DNA of 64,000 bases from positions 1-64,000 of the forward strand of contig JAFWAX010000072.1 of the NCBI GenBank assembly GCA_017507385.1, written 5' to 3'. The notes under the pieces are model-generated. The model had not been told where the DNA came from. It did not search any database and saw only the letters and a program-made list of their open reading frames with translations. The DNA comes from Bacteroidaceae bacterium (GTDB lineage Bacteria; Bacteroidota; Bacteroidia; Bacteroidales; Bacteroidaceae). Position numbers and translations under genes: made by a program. Positions 16,669-25,748 of this stretch are shown here, in pieces (position 1 is the first letter of the stretch; each line of letters begins with the position of its first letter).

Positions 16669-18165
16669 ATGCGTAGAAATATATTCAATATCCAAAGAAT
16701 CTTGTTTTTTATATTATTCTGTGGAATTTCATTAGCTTGTTATTCAGACAATAGTGTTGTTGTAGGCCTGTTCCGTTTAACACCTTGTCCTAATAATCCA
16801 TCTGAATACAGCATCTCTATGAATAAGGATGCAGTTCTTGCTCATGGGCATGAGACTTTGTATATCCCTTCAATGATTCAGGAAAATGGGGAAACATACA
16901 AAATCGTTCAAATAGCAGCAAAAGGCTTTATGAACTGCTGCTTTGTCAAGGACTTGGTGATAGCCGAAGGCATCAATACTGTAGGGAAACTTGCTTTTAA
17001 TGGATGTTCCGACCTCCGCTCCGTCCGTTTCCCTTCCACCCTCTCATCATTGGGCGAATGTGTTTTCTATAATTGCCCGGAACTAAAATCCATTGATGTA
17101 GATAAGTCAAATCCGGATTTCGACTCTCGTGAGCAGTGCAATGCTGTCATTCGCACATCTGACGACGCCATTGAGCTGGGCTGTGCAGGGACGATGTTCC
17201 CTAAAAGTGTATTGCAGATATCCAGAGGTGCGTTCCGCGGCTGTGCAGGCTTGGTTTCCCTGAGCATTCCCGAATGGATAGAGGTCATAGAGGATTATGC
17301 TTTTTCCGACTGTTTCCGGCTTGAAGATATCGGCTTGCCGGAGAATAGCACGTTGCAGCTTGGTCAGTCTGTATTCGATGGCTGCTGCTCCCTTACGTCG
17401 TTCTACCTTCCTGCTGGAGACATCTGTTTCTCTCAGAATCCTTTCACTAACTGCGAGAATCTTTCATCCTTTACCGTTTCTCCTTCGAATAAAGACTGTC
17501 GCACTAACAAGGAGAATAATGCGCTGATTAGCATGGATGGCTCAGTGCTTTTTGCTGGCTGCTACAACACGACTATCAGCAGCGGCATAAAGAGAATATG
17601 CGCTTCGGCCTTTAAGGGCTGCCGCCGACTGACCAAGGTGTTCATTCCTGCAAGTGTGGAGCGTGTTGATGCAGGGGCTTTCTCTGGCTGCGTGAATCTG
17701 GTAAACGTAGTAGTTGAGCAAGGCAACAAAGTCTATGATTCACGCGAAGACTGCAACTGCATTATTGAATCTCAGTCAAATAAGATAATCTGCGGCAGTT
17801 CCGTTGCAGTAATCCCTAAGAGCGTGAAGTCGATTGGGAAATATGCATTCAGCGGAATGGACATTCCTGCCATCTACCGCATTCCTGACAATGTATTAAG
17901 GGTGGAGGAGTCCGCCTTTATGGATTGCAATAGCCTGTATCAGTTGGTTGTCCCTGCAAATACGGAGCTGAAATACAATTCATTCTACGGCTGTACTCGC
18001 TTGACGAATGTCATCTATGAACCAGTAAATAAATATGTAAAGACAAAGAAGAATCTGACGTTCAACAATTCGCCCTATCTCTCCTGTCCGAACCTGATGT
18101 CTATAAGTATCTCAGGAGAAAATGTTCCAGCCATAAAATATGGTCTTTTTGAATATGAATATTGA
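16669..18165 (+). CDS. BspA-like leucine-rich repeat surface protein
   Basis: 498 residues with an N-terminal signal peptide (ending near SLACYS). The rest is LRR_5-type (Treponema/BspA) repeats of about 23 residues with the pattern I..GAF.GC..L..V.IP (for example IKRICASAFKGCRRLTKVFIPASVERVDAGAFSGC), interrupted twice by the Cys-containing insert DSRE.CN..I...., common in Prevotella and Bacteroides. BspA proteins bind host matrix or other bacteria. No C-terminal sorting domain is evident, so surface attachment is unclear. The gene stands between an ispF fragment and intact ispF, which suggests insertion or duplication at this site. Confidence 0.83.
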   Translation: MRRNIFNIQRILFFILFCGISLACYSDNSVVVGLFRLTPCPNNPSEYSISMNKDAVLAHGHETLYIPSMIQENGETYKIVQIAAKGFMNCCFVKDLVIAEGINTVGKLAFNGCSDLRSVRFPSTLSSLGECVFYNCPELKSIDVDKSNPDFDSREQCNAVIRTSDDAIELGCAGTMFPKSVLQISRGAFRGCAGLVSLSIPEWIEVIEDYAFSDCFRLEDIGLPENSTLQLGQSVFDGCCSLTSFYLPAGDICFSQNPFTNCENLSSFTVSPSNKDCRTNKENNALISMDGSVLFAGCYNTTISSGIKRICASAFKGCRRLTKVFIPASVERVDAGAFSGCVNLVNVVVEQGNKVYDSREDCNCIIESQSNKIICGSSVAVIPKSVKSIGKYAFSGMDIPAIYRIPDNVLRVEESAFMDCNSLYQLVVPANTELKYNSFYGCTRLTNVIYEPVNKYVKTKKNLTFNNSPYLSCPNLMSISISGENVPAIKYGLFEYEY

Positions 18166-18215
18166 ATTTACGTTATCTATACATTGTATTTTACATTGAA
18201 GTGATATATAACAAA

Positions 18216-18253
18216 AAAGAATCCTCCTCAAGCATTCTTAAGGAGGATTCTTT
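18216..18253. terminator. Terminator of ispF
   Basis: AAAGAATCCTCCT (18216-18228) pairs with AGGAGGATTCTTT (18241-18253), 13 bp perfect. It lies downstream of ispF (minus) and of the BspA-like gene (plus), so it can serve both. Confidence 0.7.
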
Positions 18254-18280
18254 AATATATAATAATATGTATTTATGTTC

Positions 18281-18766
18281 TTAGCTGTTTCTTTCCAGTA
18301 GCACAACGGCGTAGGCGCTGATGCCTTCCTCGCGTCCAGTGAAACCGAGCTTTTCGGAGGTGGTGGCTTTGATGGAGATGTCGTCGATGTCGATGTTCAT
18401 TACTTGGGCGAGCGTCTCTTTCATTTCGGGTATGCGCGGATTCATCTTGGGACGTTCGGCACAGATGGTGGCATCGATGTTGCCGATGGTGTAGCCTTGG
18501 GTTGCGACGATGTCGATGGTTTTGCGGAGCAGTATCTTGGAGTCGATGTTCTCGAACTCGTTGCCTTTTTGGGGAGGGAAGTGGTAGCCGATGTCGCGCA
18601 TGTTGGCTGCACCAAGTATGGCATCGCAGATGGCATGGATGAGCACATCGGCATCGGAATGCCCGAGCAATCCGTGCGTGTGCTCTAGCTGAATGCCGCC
18701 GAGCCAGAGGGCGCGTCCTTCAACAAGTTTGTGGACATCGTAGCCAAAACCGATTCTTGTTTTCAC
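18281..18766 (-). CDS. ispF: 2-C-methyl-D-erythritol 2,4-cyclodiphosphate synthase
   Basis: 161 residues, full length. RIGFGYDVHKL (about 4-14) and LLGHSDADVLIHAICDAILGA (about 33-53) hold the zinc ligands. NEFENIDSKILL and ATTSEKLGFTGREEGI are typical active-site and trimer segments. It converts CDP-methylerythritol 2-phosphate to the cyclic diphosphate in the non-mevalonate isoprenoid pathway; dxr of the same pathway is at 25749. Following porU and porV is a conserved arrangement in Bacteroidales. A truncated second copy is at 16020-16329. Confidence 0.95.
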   Translation of the reverse strand: MKTRIGFGYDVHKLVEGRALWLGGIQLEHTHGLLGHSDADVLIHAICDAILGAANMRDIGYHFPPQKGNEFENIDSKILLRKTIDIVATQGYTIGNIDATICAERPKMNPRIPEMKETLAQVMNIDIDDISIKATTSEKLGFTGREEGISAYAVVLLERNS

Positions 18767-18840
18767 GAGTTTATGAGTTTTTAAGTTTGTGAGTTTGTTG
18801 GGACTTGAATTTTTGGGGTAGGGGAGAGAAGATGTGGGGG

Positions 18841-20058
18841 TTATCTTCTGCGTCTGCCCAGCAGGTCACCGATGCCATCCATGTCGAAGGCTAACGAGAA
18901 GCGGAGTGTTTGATCGAGTGGATTGCTTTGTGCTGTAGAGATAACGTAGCCGGCATCGAGAGAGAATACGCTCATCTTGAAGCCTGCACCAACGGTGAAG
19001 TAGGTGCGGTTGCCCTTGTTGGGGTGTTCGTAATGGTAACCTGCACGCAAGAAGAACTGGTTGTTGTAGGCATATTCGAGACCTGCGCTCCATTGGATTT
19101 CTTGCAGCTCTTCCTTGAAACCGTTGGGGGCATCATTGAATGACTTGAAGATGCCTGAAATAGGAGATACGTTGTAGTATCCTTCGCCTTCAAGCCAAGT
19201 GCGGTAGTCGGAGAAGTTGTTCTCATAGTCAGCAGCCGTGCCGCCTTCTGTCTCAATCATGTGTTCTATGTATTGGTCCATGGTTGGACGTGTGGGTACG
19301 AGGAGCTTGTTGGCATCTGCTGCGATGGTGATGGTGTTGTATTCGTCGATGGGGTAGAGAAGGGAGAGTCCGAATCGCATGTTGGTTGGGATGAACTCTG
19401 AGGTGTTGCCGTCATCGTAGGAAATCTTGGAACCGATGTTGCTGATGTTGAGACCCCAGCCAAGCTGACTTTCATGCCCACTTATGTTGATGTAGCCGTT
19501 GTGGTAGAGGGCTATGTCAGCGGCGAAGGCAGAGCCGGGTGTGGTTTCATCGTCTTGGCTGAATCCGAGGTCGGAGTAGATGTAGCGAAGCGCAACGCCT
19601 GCTGAGAATGTTTCGGAGAGCATGCGTGAGTAGGCGAGATCGACTGACATTTCGTAAGGTTTAATGCTCATTGCGTCTGCTTCCAAGCTTGTCAACACCT
19701 CACCGAGTGAGAAGTAGCGGAGTGAGGCTGAAAGTGCATCGTAGTCGCCGAGGCGATAGTAGCCTGTGATGTTGGCAAGGTCTATGTCGCCTGCAATCTG
19801 TCGCAGCCATGGCGTGTAGTTGAGCGACACTCCTGCACGGCTGATGCAGAATGGGTATTTGGCTGGATTCCAATATTGAGAATTGACATCGGGGTCAGTT
19901 GCAGCTCCGACATCTCCAAGACCAGCCGAACGTGCGTCTGGCGCTATGGCGAGTGATGTGACGCCATGGTAAATGGGGTTGAGCTGATTTTTTATGTCTT
20001 GTGCTTTCATGCTGATGCAGAATGCAGACAATATAGCTGTAAATAGTATCTTTTTCAT
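18841..20058 (-). CDS. porV: Type IX secretion outer-membrane protein PorV
   Basis: 405 residues with a signal peptide (MKAQ near 19). The N-terminal GVTSLAIAPDARSAGLGDVGAATDPDVNSQYWNPAKY is the PorV/PorQ signature, and beta-barrel strands of the FadL-like fold follow. PorV is an outer-membrane barrel that receives substrates from the SprA translocon and, with PorU, shuttles them for sorting-domain removal and anchoring to the surface. It lies 45 bases downstream of porU, in the same order as in Porphyromonas. An Arg-rich terminus (LLGRRRR) is present. Confidence 0.92.
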   Translation of the reverse strand: MKKILFTAILSAFCISMKAQDIKNQLNPIYHGVTSLAIAPDARSAGLGDVGAATDPDVNSQYWNPAKYPFCISRAGVSLNYTPWLRQIAGDIDLANITGYYRLGDYDALSASLRYFSLGEVLTSLEADAMSIKPYEMSVDLAYSRMLSETFSAGVALRYIYSDLGFSQDDETTPGSAFAADIALYHNGYINISGHESQLGWGLNISNIGSKISYDDGNTSEFIPTNMRFGLSLLYPIDEYNTITIAADANKLLVPTRPTMDQYIEHMIETEGGTAADYENNFSDYRTWLEGEGYYNVSPISGIFKSFNDAPNGFKEELQEIQWSAGLEYAYNNQFFLRAGYHYEHPNKGNRTYFTVGAGFKMSVFSLDAGYVISTAQSNPLDQTLRFSLAFDMDGIGDLLGRRRR

Positions 20059-20103
20059 TTTTTTTTTGTATTTTCTTTATTTAGAAACGAATGGCCGTTT
20101 GCT

Positions 20104-23100
20104 TTATTGTGTAACGATGATTTTTTCTGATTTTGTATATACAACGCCTTTGGGCGAGTTGAGTCTTAAGCGTTTGATGTAGATGCCTTTGGGCAGAGAT
20201 GTGGTGTCATCGGTGTTGCCGATTTGTCGGCCTGCTGTGTCGAAAAGGTCATACTCTTCTTCAAGGCCTTCAACGGCTTCGAAGATGTAACGCCCTTCTC
20301 CCATGTTGTTTAGCGTGTCAAATGCTCGTACCACGAGGGAGTGCTTGCCGGCAGGAAGGGGGGGCAAGGTGTATTCGACTGTGCCAGAGCGGTAGTCTCC
20401 TACTGCTTGCGAATAGTAGCTGTTGAGGGTGTAGGTCATGGATTCCTTTCCGTCAATGATGGCTACGATGTCATGGCCGAGTCCGTTGCCTGTGGTGTTG
20501 ATGCCGTTCTCGTCGTATAGAGTAATGCGGATGGTTGGCGTAGTGGTGGTGATGGTGATGTCTCCTGTGTTGTGTCCATCAGAGTAAGCCGCAATGGTTG
20601 GTCCTACGGTGTCGGTCTGCTCTTCGTTGTAGGTTCCTCCGATGAGGAAGTCCTCGAAGAGTCCTTGCGCCTCTATGCTTTTGTCGCTGTTGATGGCATG
20701 GAGAATGATGAGTCCTGGCTCGTCGGAATAGTTGATGTCGAGCGGCACAGGGAATGTGAAAGTGAAACGTCCGTCTCGAACAGAGTCTGTGCCCGCATAA
20801 AGTGTGCGTGTGCGGTCATTGTACTCGAACGGCTCAACGTCATCTCCTGGGTTGTTCTTGCATACGATGTGTTGTTCGTTGTCATAGACGATGGGAGAAA
20901 TGATGCCGTTGAAGCTGTTGGTTACCTGACCGGCTGCATCAACGATGTGCCCTTCGATAGTGACGGTTTCTCCTGCTGAGATGTTTGGCATGTTGTCTGC
21001 GCTGGCATTCTTTCCGTTGACTTTATCAATCTTGATTTTATGGGTTGGCGTAATGAGCTTGATAGCTGGGTCGCCAAGAAGGACGAAGTGCGCCTTGTTG
21101 ATGGTGTCAAGCTTGGAAAAATAGTTTTTAGAGCCTAAAATGTCAGCTTTGGCTTGTGACAGTGCTTCGCCTATGGTGTAGCGTTCGCCGTTGTTTTTGT
21201 GGGCAAGCACGTGCGACATGAAGTAGCGATTGATGGTGCGGTTGGGAGAAGAATAGACTGTTCGTGCAGTTCCAATGAATCCCATTGCAGCCCCTTGCTT
21301 GTTGAGAAGTGCTTCGCAGGCCAGATTGGCGGTGTTCATGTCGAAAGGTGCAACGTCGCAGGCAGCGGTGAGCCAGAGTGGAAGATTGGGCGAATCCCAT
21401 TTCTGGAAATCTGCAGTCTTTAGCACTTGTTCGTGAGAGAGGGTGTAAGGTGCTCCGTGTCCTGTGTAGTTCATGATGAGTGCACCTTCCTGCATGACCT
21501 TGTTGATGGCAGCATAGGCATCCGGATAACTGCTTCCGGTGGAGGATTGCTGCCGTGGGTAGCTGTCCCAGTATATGCGTTTGTAATGGTAGTCGGGGAA
21601 GAGCTTTTGAGTGTTGGCAAGCACGTTCTCGGCATCTTCCATGTGGATGTTGTCGTTGCCGTCGTCGCCCATCATGCAGATGGTGTTTTTCCACGCTCCT
21701 GCATGGATGTTGTACATGTAGGCGATGAGTTTGTCAACTACGGTCTTTGCTTCTGCTGCGGTGGTGACAGGAATGCGTCCTACTCCACAATCGGGCTTCT
21801 CTTTGAGCGGCGAGATTCCTTTGCCGTCGGCAAGCAGCGTGAAGTATTCTTCCATTACGTAGGAATCGGTGTGTGACCATGAGTTGTCTGACTCGTATGC
21901 CAACAGATAGTCATCCTGAGATTTGGAATTGAGTCCGCTGGTTATCAGTCGGTTGTCCCAGAAACAGTTGCCAAACAGAAGAAGGTTGAAACTGCCTTTC
22001 TGTGTGGAGGTCAGGGATGAAGTGATGTATTGCTTGTCGTGCAGCATCTTCATCAGGCGCCGGTAGGCTGTTGCATCAGGAGTGCCGGATGAAAATTCGT
22101 TGTAGATTTTATCTGCTTCGACCACTGCGCATTTGATGCCGTCTTTGAGGGTATGTGCATCGGCAAGGCGTTGCGCTTGTGCTGTCAGTTTTCCGTTGGC
22201 AGGCACGATGATGAGCAGGTTGATGCTGTCGAGAGCATGGAGGTCTTGATTTTCTATTTGCCCAACATTCTCTGGGGCTGGGAAAGTGGCACTGGTGTTG
22301 ACTGCAACGTATTTGTCGGTAAAGCGTGTGTTGGATGCTGCTACGTTGAGCGTGTTGCCCTCCAGCTTGCCTTTGAGCTCGTGTGTCTGGGTGGGAGAAG
22401 TGACGTTCCAAATGCTGGTGTTGGCACTTGCTCCTTGCAGAGCAAAGGCTTTTGTGCTGTTGCTGTTGGGGGAGAATACGAGGTGGCTTTTCCCTGCAAG
22501 GGAGAGTTGCGCCTCGTAGCTTGCTCGGATGTAGTCGAGGTGTCCGGAGATTCCTGAGGCTCGTGTGTGTTTCAGCGTGATGCTGAGTGATGATGCTGTT
22601 TGGTCGTAGAGCTTATATGATTTGCTGCTGACGGATGCGTATTGGTAGTTGGCCAATTTCGTGAATGCAAGCATGCCGAGCGTATTGCTTCCTGATGATA
22701 CGCTGACTGTGGATGAACTGTTTCCCGCTGCTCCAAATTGTATGTCGAGTGTGATGTCTCCGCAGCTGGTATTGTCAAGAGGAAGGGTGTATGTCTTGGT
22801 ATTGCCAGTGGCGTAGTCATACTGTTCGAAGAAGGTGCGTCCCGTGTTCAAGAATGAGTAGGCGTCCTGTTCGTGAAGTGCGTGTGTGTAGTAGGTGGTT
22901 TGGGCGTTGCCGGCGGTGGCTGTTGCCTCTTTCTGTGTGAAAGTGGCAGGAGTTCCTGTGCTTTCGGTCAGGAAGTAGTAAACGTAGCTTGAGTAGGGAT
23001 TGTTTCTGTGCTTATAGGGGCTTTCGGCGTCTTTGCGTTTCCATTCGATGGTGCCGCATGAGTAGAAGAGCAGGGTGCCGTTCCCCTTGCGGTATAGAGG

Positions 23101-23367
23101 TATCTCTGTTAGGTCGTCGTCGAGGTTCTCAATGTTTGCTTCTGGCAAGAAGGGCAGGTTGTAGCCGTAAAGGCTCACTTTGTCTGGGTTGCTGAAACCC
23201 ATAGATTTGAGCGCAGCGCTGGTCAGCTGATACACGCCTTCGTTCTTGACGCGTATCTTCACCCATTTGCCTGTGGCGAGCTTGGAGTGCTCGGCATAGC
23301 GTGGCGAGGCATTGGCGTTGATGAACAATGCCATTAATATAAATAATGTGTAAAACTGTCTTTTCAT
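20104..23367 (-). CDS. porU: Type IX secretion system sortase PorU
   Basis: 1087 residues with a signal peptide (NANASP near 20). The gingipain-type C25 peptidase domain spans about 390-760. The catalytic His is in IMNYTGHGAPYTLS (about 645) and the catalytic Cys in LWLTAACDVAPFDM (about 680). The C-terminus (GLEEEYDLFDTAGRQIG to the end, ending KSEKIIVTQ) resembles a type A sorting domain, so the sortase itself has a signal-like tail. PorU removes sorting domains from type IX cargo and attaches them to A-type lipopolysaccharide. It is followed by porV and ispF. Confidence 0.93.
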   Translation of the reverse strand: MKRQFYTLFILMALFINANASPRYAEHSKLATGKWVKIRVKNEGVYQLTSAALKSMGFSNPDKVSLYGYNLPFLPEANIENLDDDLTEIPLYRKGNGTLLFYSCGTIEWKRKDAESPYKHRNNPYSSYVYYFLTESTGTPATFTQKEATATAGNAQTTYYTHALHEQDAYSFLNTGRTFFEQYDYATGNTKTYTLPLDNTSCGDITLDIQFGAAGNSSSTVSVSSGSNTLGMLAFTKLANYQYASVSSKSYKLYDQTASSLSITLKHTRASGISGHLDYIRASYEAQLSLAGKSHLVFSPNSNSTKAFALQGASANTSIWNVTSPTQTHELKGKLEGNTLNVAASNTRFTDKYVAVNTSATFPAPENVGQIENQDLHALDSINLLIIVPANGKLTAQAQRLADAHTLKDGIKCAVVEADKIYNEFSSGTPDATAYRRLMKMLHDKQYITSSLTSTQKGSFNLLLFGNCFWDNRLITSGLNSKSQDDYLLAYESDNSWSHTDSYVMEEYFTLLADGKGISPLKEKPDCGVGRIPVTTAAEAKTVVDKLIAYMYNIHAGAWKNTICMMGDDGNDNIHMEDAENVLANTQKLFPDYHYKRIYWDSYPRQQSSTGSSYPDAYAAINKVMQEGALIMNYTGHGAPYTLSHEQVLKTADFQKWDSPNLPLWLTAACDVAPFDMNTANLACEALLNKQGAAMGFIGTARTVYSSPNRTINRYFMSHVLAHKNNGERYTIGEALSQAKADILGSKNYFSKLDTINKAHFVLLGDPAIKLITPTHKIKIDKVNGKNASADNMPNISAGETVTIEGHIVDAAGQVTNSFNGIISPIVYDNEQHIVCKNNPGDDVEPFEYNDRTRTLYAGTDSVRDGRFTFTFPVPLDINYSDEPGLIILHAINSDKSIEAQGLFEDFLIGGTYNEEQTDTVGPTIAAYSDGHNTGDITITTTTPTIRITLYDENGINTTGNGLGHDIVAIIDGKESMTYTLNSYYSQAVGDYRSGTVEYTLPPLPAGKHSLVVRAFDTLNNMGEGRYIFEAVEGLEEEYDLFDTAGRQIGNTDDTTSLPKGIYIKRLRLNSPKGVVYTKSEKIIVTQ

Positions 23368-23430
23368 GTAGTTTTTTCTTGCATGTTCTTGTCTTGAACC
23401 CCAATTCCCTGCCTTGTGTTCTGCCTGGTT

Positions 23431-24063
23431 TTATTTAATTCTCAGGTCAAGCAGCTTTCTCTCTCCGATGTAGGCTTCTATCTTGTCTCCTTCTTTTACA
23501 GGCCCGACTCCTACGGGGGTGCCTGTGAAGATGAGGTCTCCTGTTTTGAGCGTGAAGAATTTGGACGCGTAGGCTATGATGCGGTCGATGGAGTGAATCA
23601 TGTCGGCTGTATGGCCGGTCTGTTTCCGTTCTCCATTGAGATTCATGTGGAAATGAATGTCCTGCACATCGCATCCGAGTTCTTCCTTGTTGATGAATTT
23701 TCCGATGGCGGCACTTCCGTCGAACCCTTTGCAGCATTCCCATGGCATGCCCTTGGCGCGCAGCTCGCTTTGCAAGTCTCTGGCGGTGAAGTCGATGCCT
23801 ACCGTCAGCTCGTTGTAGTAGCGGTGTGCGAATCTTTCGCTGATGTCCTTTCCCACGCGTGCAATCCTTACGACAATTTCTGTCTCGTAGTCAAATCGTT
23901 CGGCAAAGTCGGGAACGAAGAATGGTTTCCCTGGCTGTATGATGCTCGAATCGAACTTGGAGAAGAGTACGGGGTTTGTATGTAATAACGAATTTTGTTC
24001 TGCTTTAGTATGCAGTTCGCTGATATGTTCGGCGTAGTTCATGCCGACGGCCAATATTTTCAT
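23431..24063 (-). CDS. Fumarylacetoacetate hydrolase family protein
   Basis: 210 residues. The FAH-fold metal site motifs are visible: FDYETEIVVRIA (about 57-68), VGIDFTARDLQSELRAKGMPWE (about 88-109) and GDLIFTGTPVGVGPVKEGD (about 174-192). Small FAH proteins of this type act as acylpyruvate hydrolases or oxaloacetate decarboxylases with Mg2+; the substrate cannot be told from sequence. It lies in the same direction as rseP but is separated from it by a strong hairpin, so it is probably a separate unit. Confidence 0.85.
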   Translation of the reverse strand: MKILAVGMNYAEHISELHTKAEQNSLLHTNPVLFSKFDSSIIQPGKPFFVPDFAERFDYETEIVVRIARVGKDISERFAHRYYNELTVGIDFTARDLQSELRAKGMPWECCKGFDGSAAIGKFINKEELGCDVQDIHFHMNLNGERKQTGHTADMIHSIDRIIAYASKFFTLKTGDLIFTGTPVGVGPVKEGDKIEAYIGERKLLDLRIK

Positions 24064-24112
24064 GTGAAATGATTTGTGTGGTTGCAGAATTTGGTGTCTA
24101 AAAAAGGGTCAA

Positions 24113-24181
24113 AATCGATGTGCCCCACTCCGGCTAATCGATGTGCCCCACATCGAAGAACCGATGTGGGGCACACCGATT
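24113..24181 (-). terminator. Hairpin with extra direct repeat after rseP
   Basis: Arms 24136-24155 and 24162-24181 pair over 20 bp with one mismatch and a 6-base loop. The left 16 bases (AATCGATGTGCCCCAC) are also repeated directly at 24113-24128, 23 bp away, so the right arm can pair with either copy. It is the probable terminator of the tsaB-to-rseP series. Confidence 0.6.
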
Positions 24182-24204
24182 TTCAAGAATGTATGATGGA
24201 GATG

Positions 24205-25680
24205 TTACAGTCCGAAAATCCTTAGAATGTCGTTGAGCTGTGCCAGAATCATCAGTCCGAAGAGGATGTACATGCCGAAGTACTGCACGACAAGCAGAAA
24301 GTTGTCGCTCAGACGTCTGCGCGTAATGAGTTCAAAAGTGGCAAAGAGTGCATGTCCACCGTCAAGTGCGGGGATAGGCAGGACGTTGGCAAATCCGAGC
24401 GCGATGGACAGGAAGGCTGTGAGAAGCCAGAACTTCTGCCAATCCCATACATTGGGGAAAATATTCCCGATGCTGATGAATCCACCTACTTGTTTAGCCC
24501 CTTGTGGCGTGAAGATATATTTCATCTGGTCCACATAGCTCTTGAGAGTTTCAATGCCATACTTTACACCGGCAGGGAATGATTCGAGGAATCCGTAAGT
24601 CTTCTTGCTGATTTTGTCTTGGTACGGCATCTTGTTGGCAAATCCAAGAGTGAAATCTGTTGTGAGGGTTATCTCCTTTTCCACAGAGTCGTTGAGCAGA
24701 AGGGTAATCTGTCTGGCTTTTAAGCTGTCGCCGAAGTTGGCATTTTCTGGCAGATTGTTTTGCAGGTTGAACAGGGCATTTTGGAAATCGTTGAAGTCGC
24801 TGATGGCGATGCCGTTGACAGCACATATTTTATCCGTTTTCTTCAGTCCAGCATCTTCTGCGGGAGTGCCTGGCAGGATGCTGTCGATGGATAGCGGTGC
24901 GCGCATGGCTGCATAGGCAGGCTGTTCAATCATGTCAAGCAGCGACATCTTTTCGGGAAGCGTAATGACAACCTCCTCGCCGCTGCGCAGCACTGTGGCG
25001 GTCTTTGCATTTGAGAGGTCTTGCAGCACGGATGCTTTCCAAGATTCGACGATTTCGTCATCGACCTTGATAATGATGTCGCCGTCGCGGAAACCATCAG
25101 CCTTTGCTTGTTCAGAGAACTTCATGCCATATTCCATGTCTTCGCTCTTGACAAAACTTTCGCCCCAGGTGAAAAGCACCATGGCGTAGATGAGAAATGC
25201 TGTGATGAAGTTCATGATGATACCTCCGAGCATGATGATGAGTCGCTGCCATGCAGGGTGTGTGCGGAACTCCCATTTTTCGCCCTTCACGTCTTCGTTT
25301 CTGATGATGATGTTCTTCATCAGTTGCGGAAGTTGGCTCCAGAAACTTTTTTGGCTGTCTTCTTCGTTGAAAGATGACTCGTCCACCATGCCTGAAATCT
25401 TTACATAGCCACCCAGAGGAATCCATCCTACTCCGTATTCTGTGCCTTCATACTCGTATTCTCCATTTTCTTTCTTCTTTGCAGGTTGCTTGCCTCTCAG
25501 TTTGCGCCACCAATTGCTATAGGTGCTGAAAAGGCTAAATTTCCAGTCGAAAAAGAGATAGAATTTCTCTACTCTGACCTTGAAAATCTTTGCAGCAAGA
25601 AAGTGGCCTCCTTCGTGAAGTATGATGAGGAGTGCAAGCGAGACCAGCAGTTGCAACCCCTTGATGAGAATTGTTTCCAT
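24205..25680 (-). CDS. rseP: Site-2 zinc metalloprotease
   Basis: 491 residues. HEGGHFLAAKIF (about 22-33) is the HExxH zinc site in the first membrane helix, and NVLPIPALDGGH (about 434-445) supplies the third ligand and LDG motif. Two PDZ-type regions lie in the periplasm between membrane helices. RseP cleaves anti-sigma factors and remnant signal peptides within the inner membrane. An insertion near 60-80 (KKKENGEYEYEGTEYGVGWIPLGGYVKI) is the Bacteroidetes form. It lies 68 bases after dxr in the housekeeping series. Confidence 0.93.
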   Translation of the reverse strand: METILIKGLQLLVSLALLIILHEGGHFLAAKIFKVRVEKFYLFFDWKFSLFSTYSNWWRKLRGKQPAKKKENGEYEYEGTEYGVGWIPLGGYVKISGMVDESSFNEEDSQKSFWSQLPQLMKNIIIRNEDVKGEKWEFRTHPAWQRLIIMLGGIIMNFITAFLIYAMVLFTWGESFVKSEDMEYGMKFSEQAKADGFRDGDIIIKVDDEIVESWKASVLQDLSNAKTATVLRSGEEVVITLPEKMSLLDMIEQPAYAAMRAPLSIDSILPGTPAEDAGLKKTDKICAVNGIAISDFNDFQNALFNLQNNLPENANFGDSLKARQITLLLNDSVEKEITLTTDFTLGFANKMPYQDKISKKTYGFLESFPAGVKYGIETLKSYVDQMKYIFTPQGAKQVGGFISIGNIFPNVWDWQKFWLLTAFLSIALGFANVLPIPALDGGHALFATFELITRRRLSDNFLLVVQYFGMYILFGLMILAQLNDILRIFGL

Positions 25681-25748
25681 TTTTTAATTGTTCGTTTTAA
25701 ATTGGACGATTGGGCAGTAAGGAGCCTTGTAACCGTCTCTTAAAGCTG

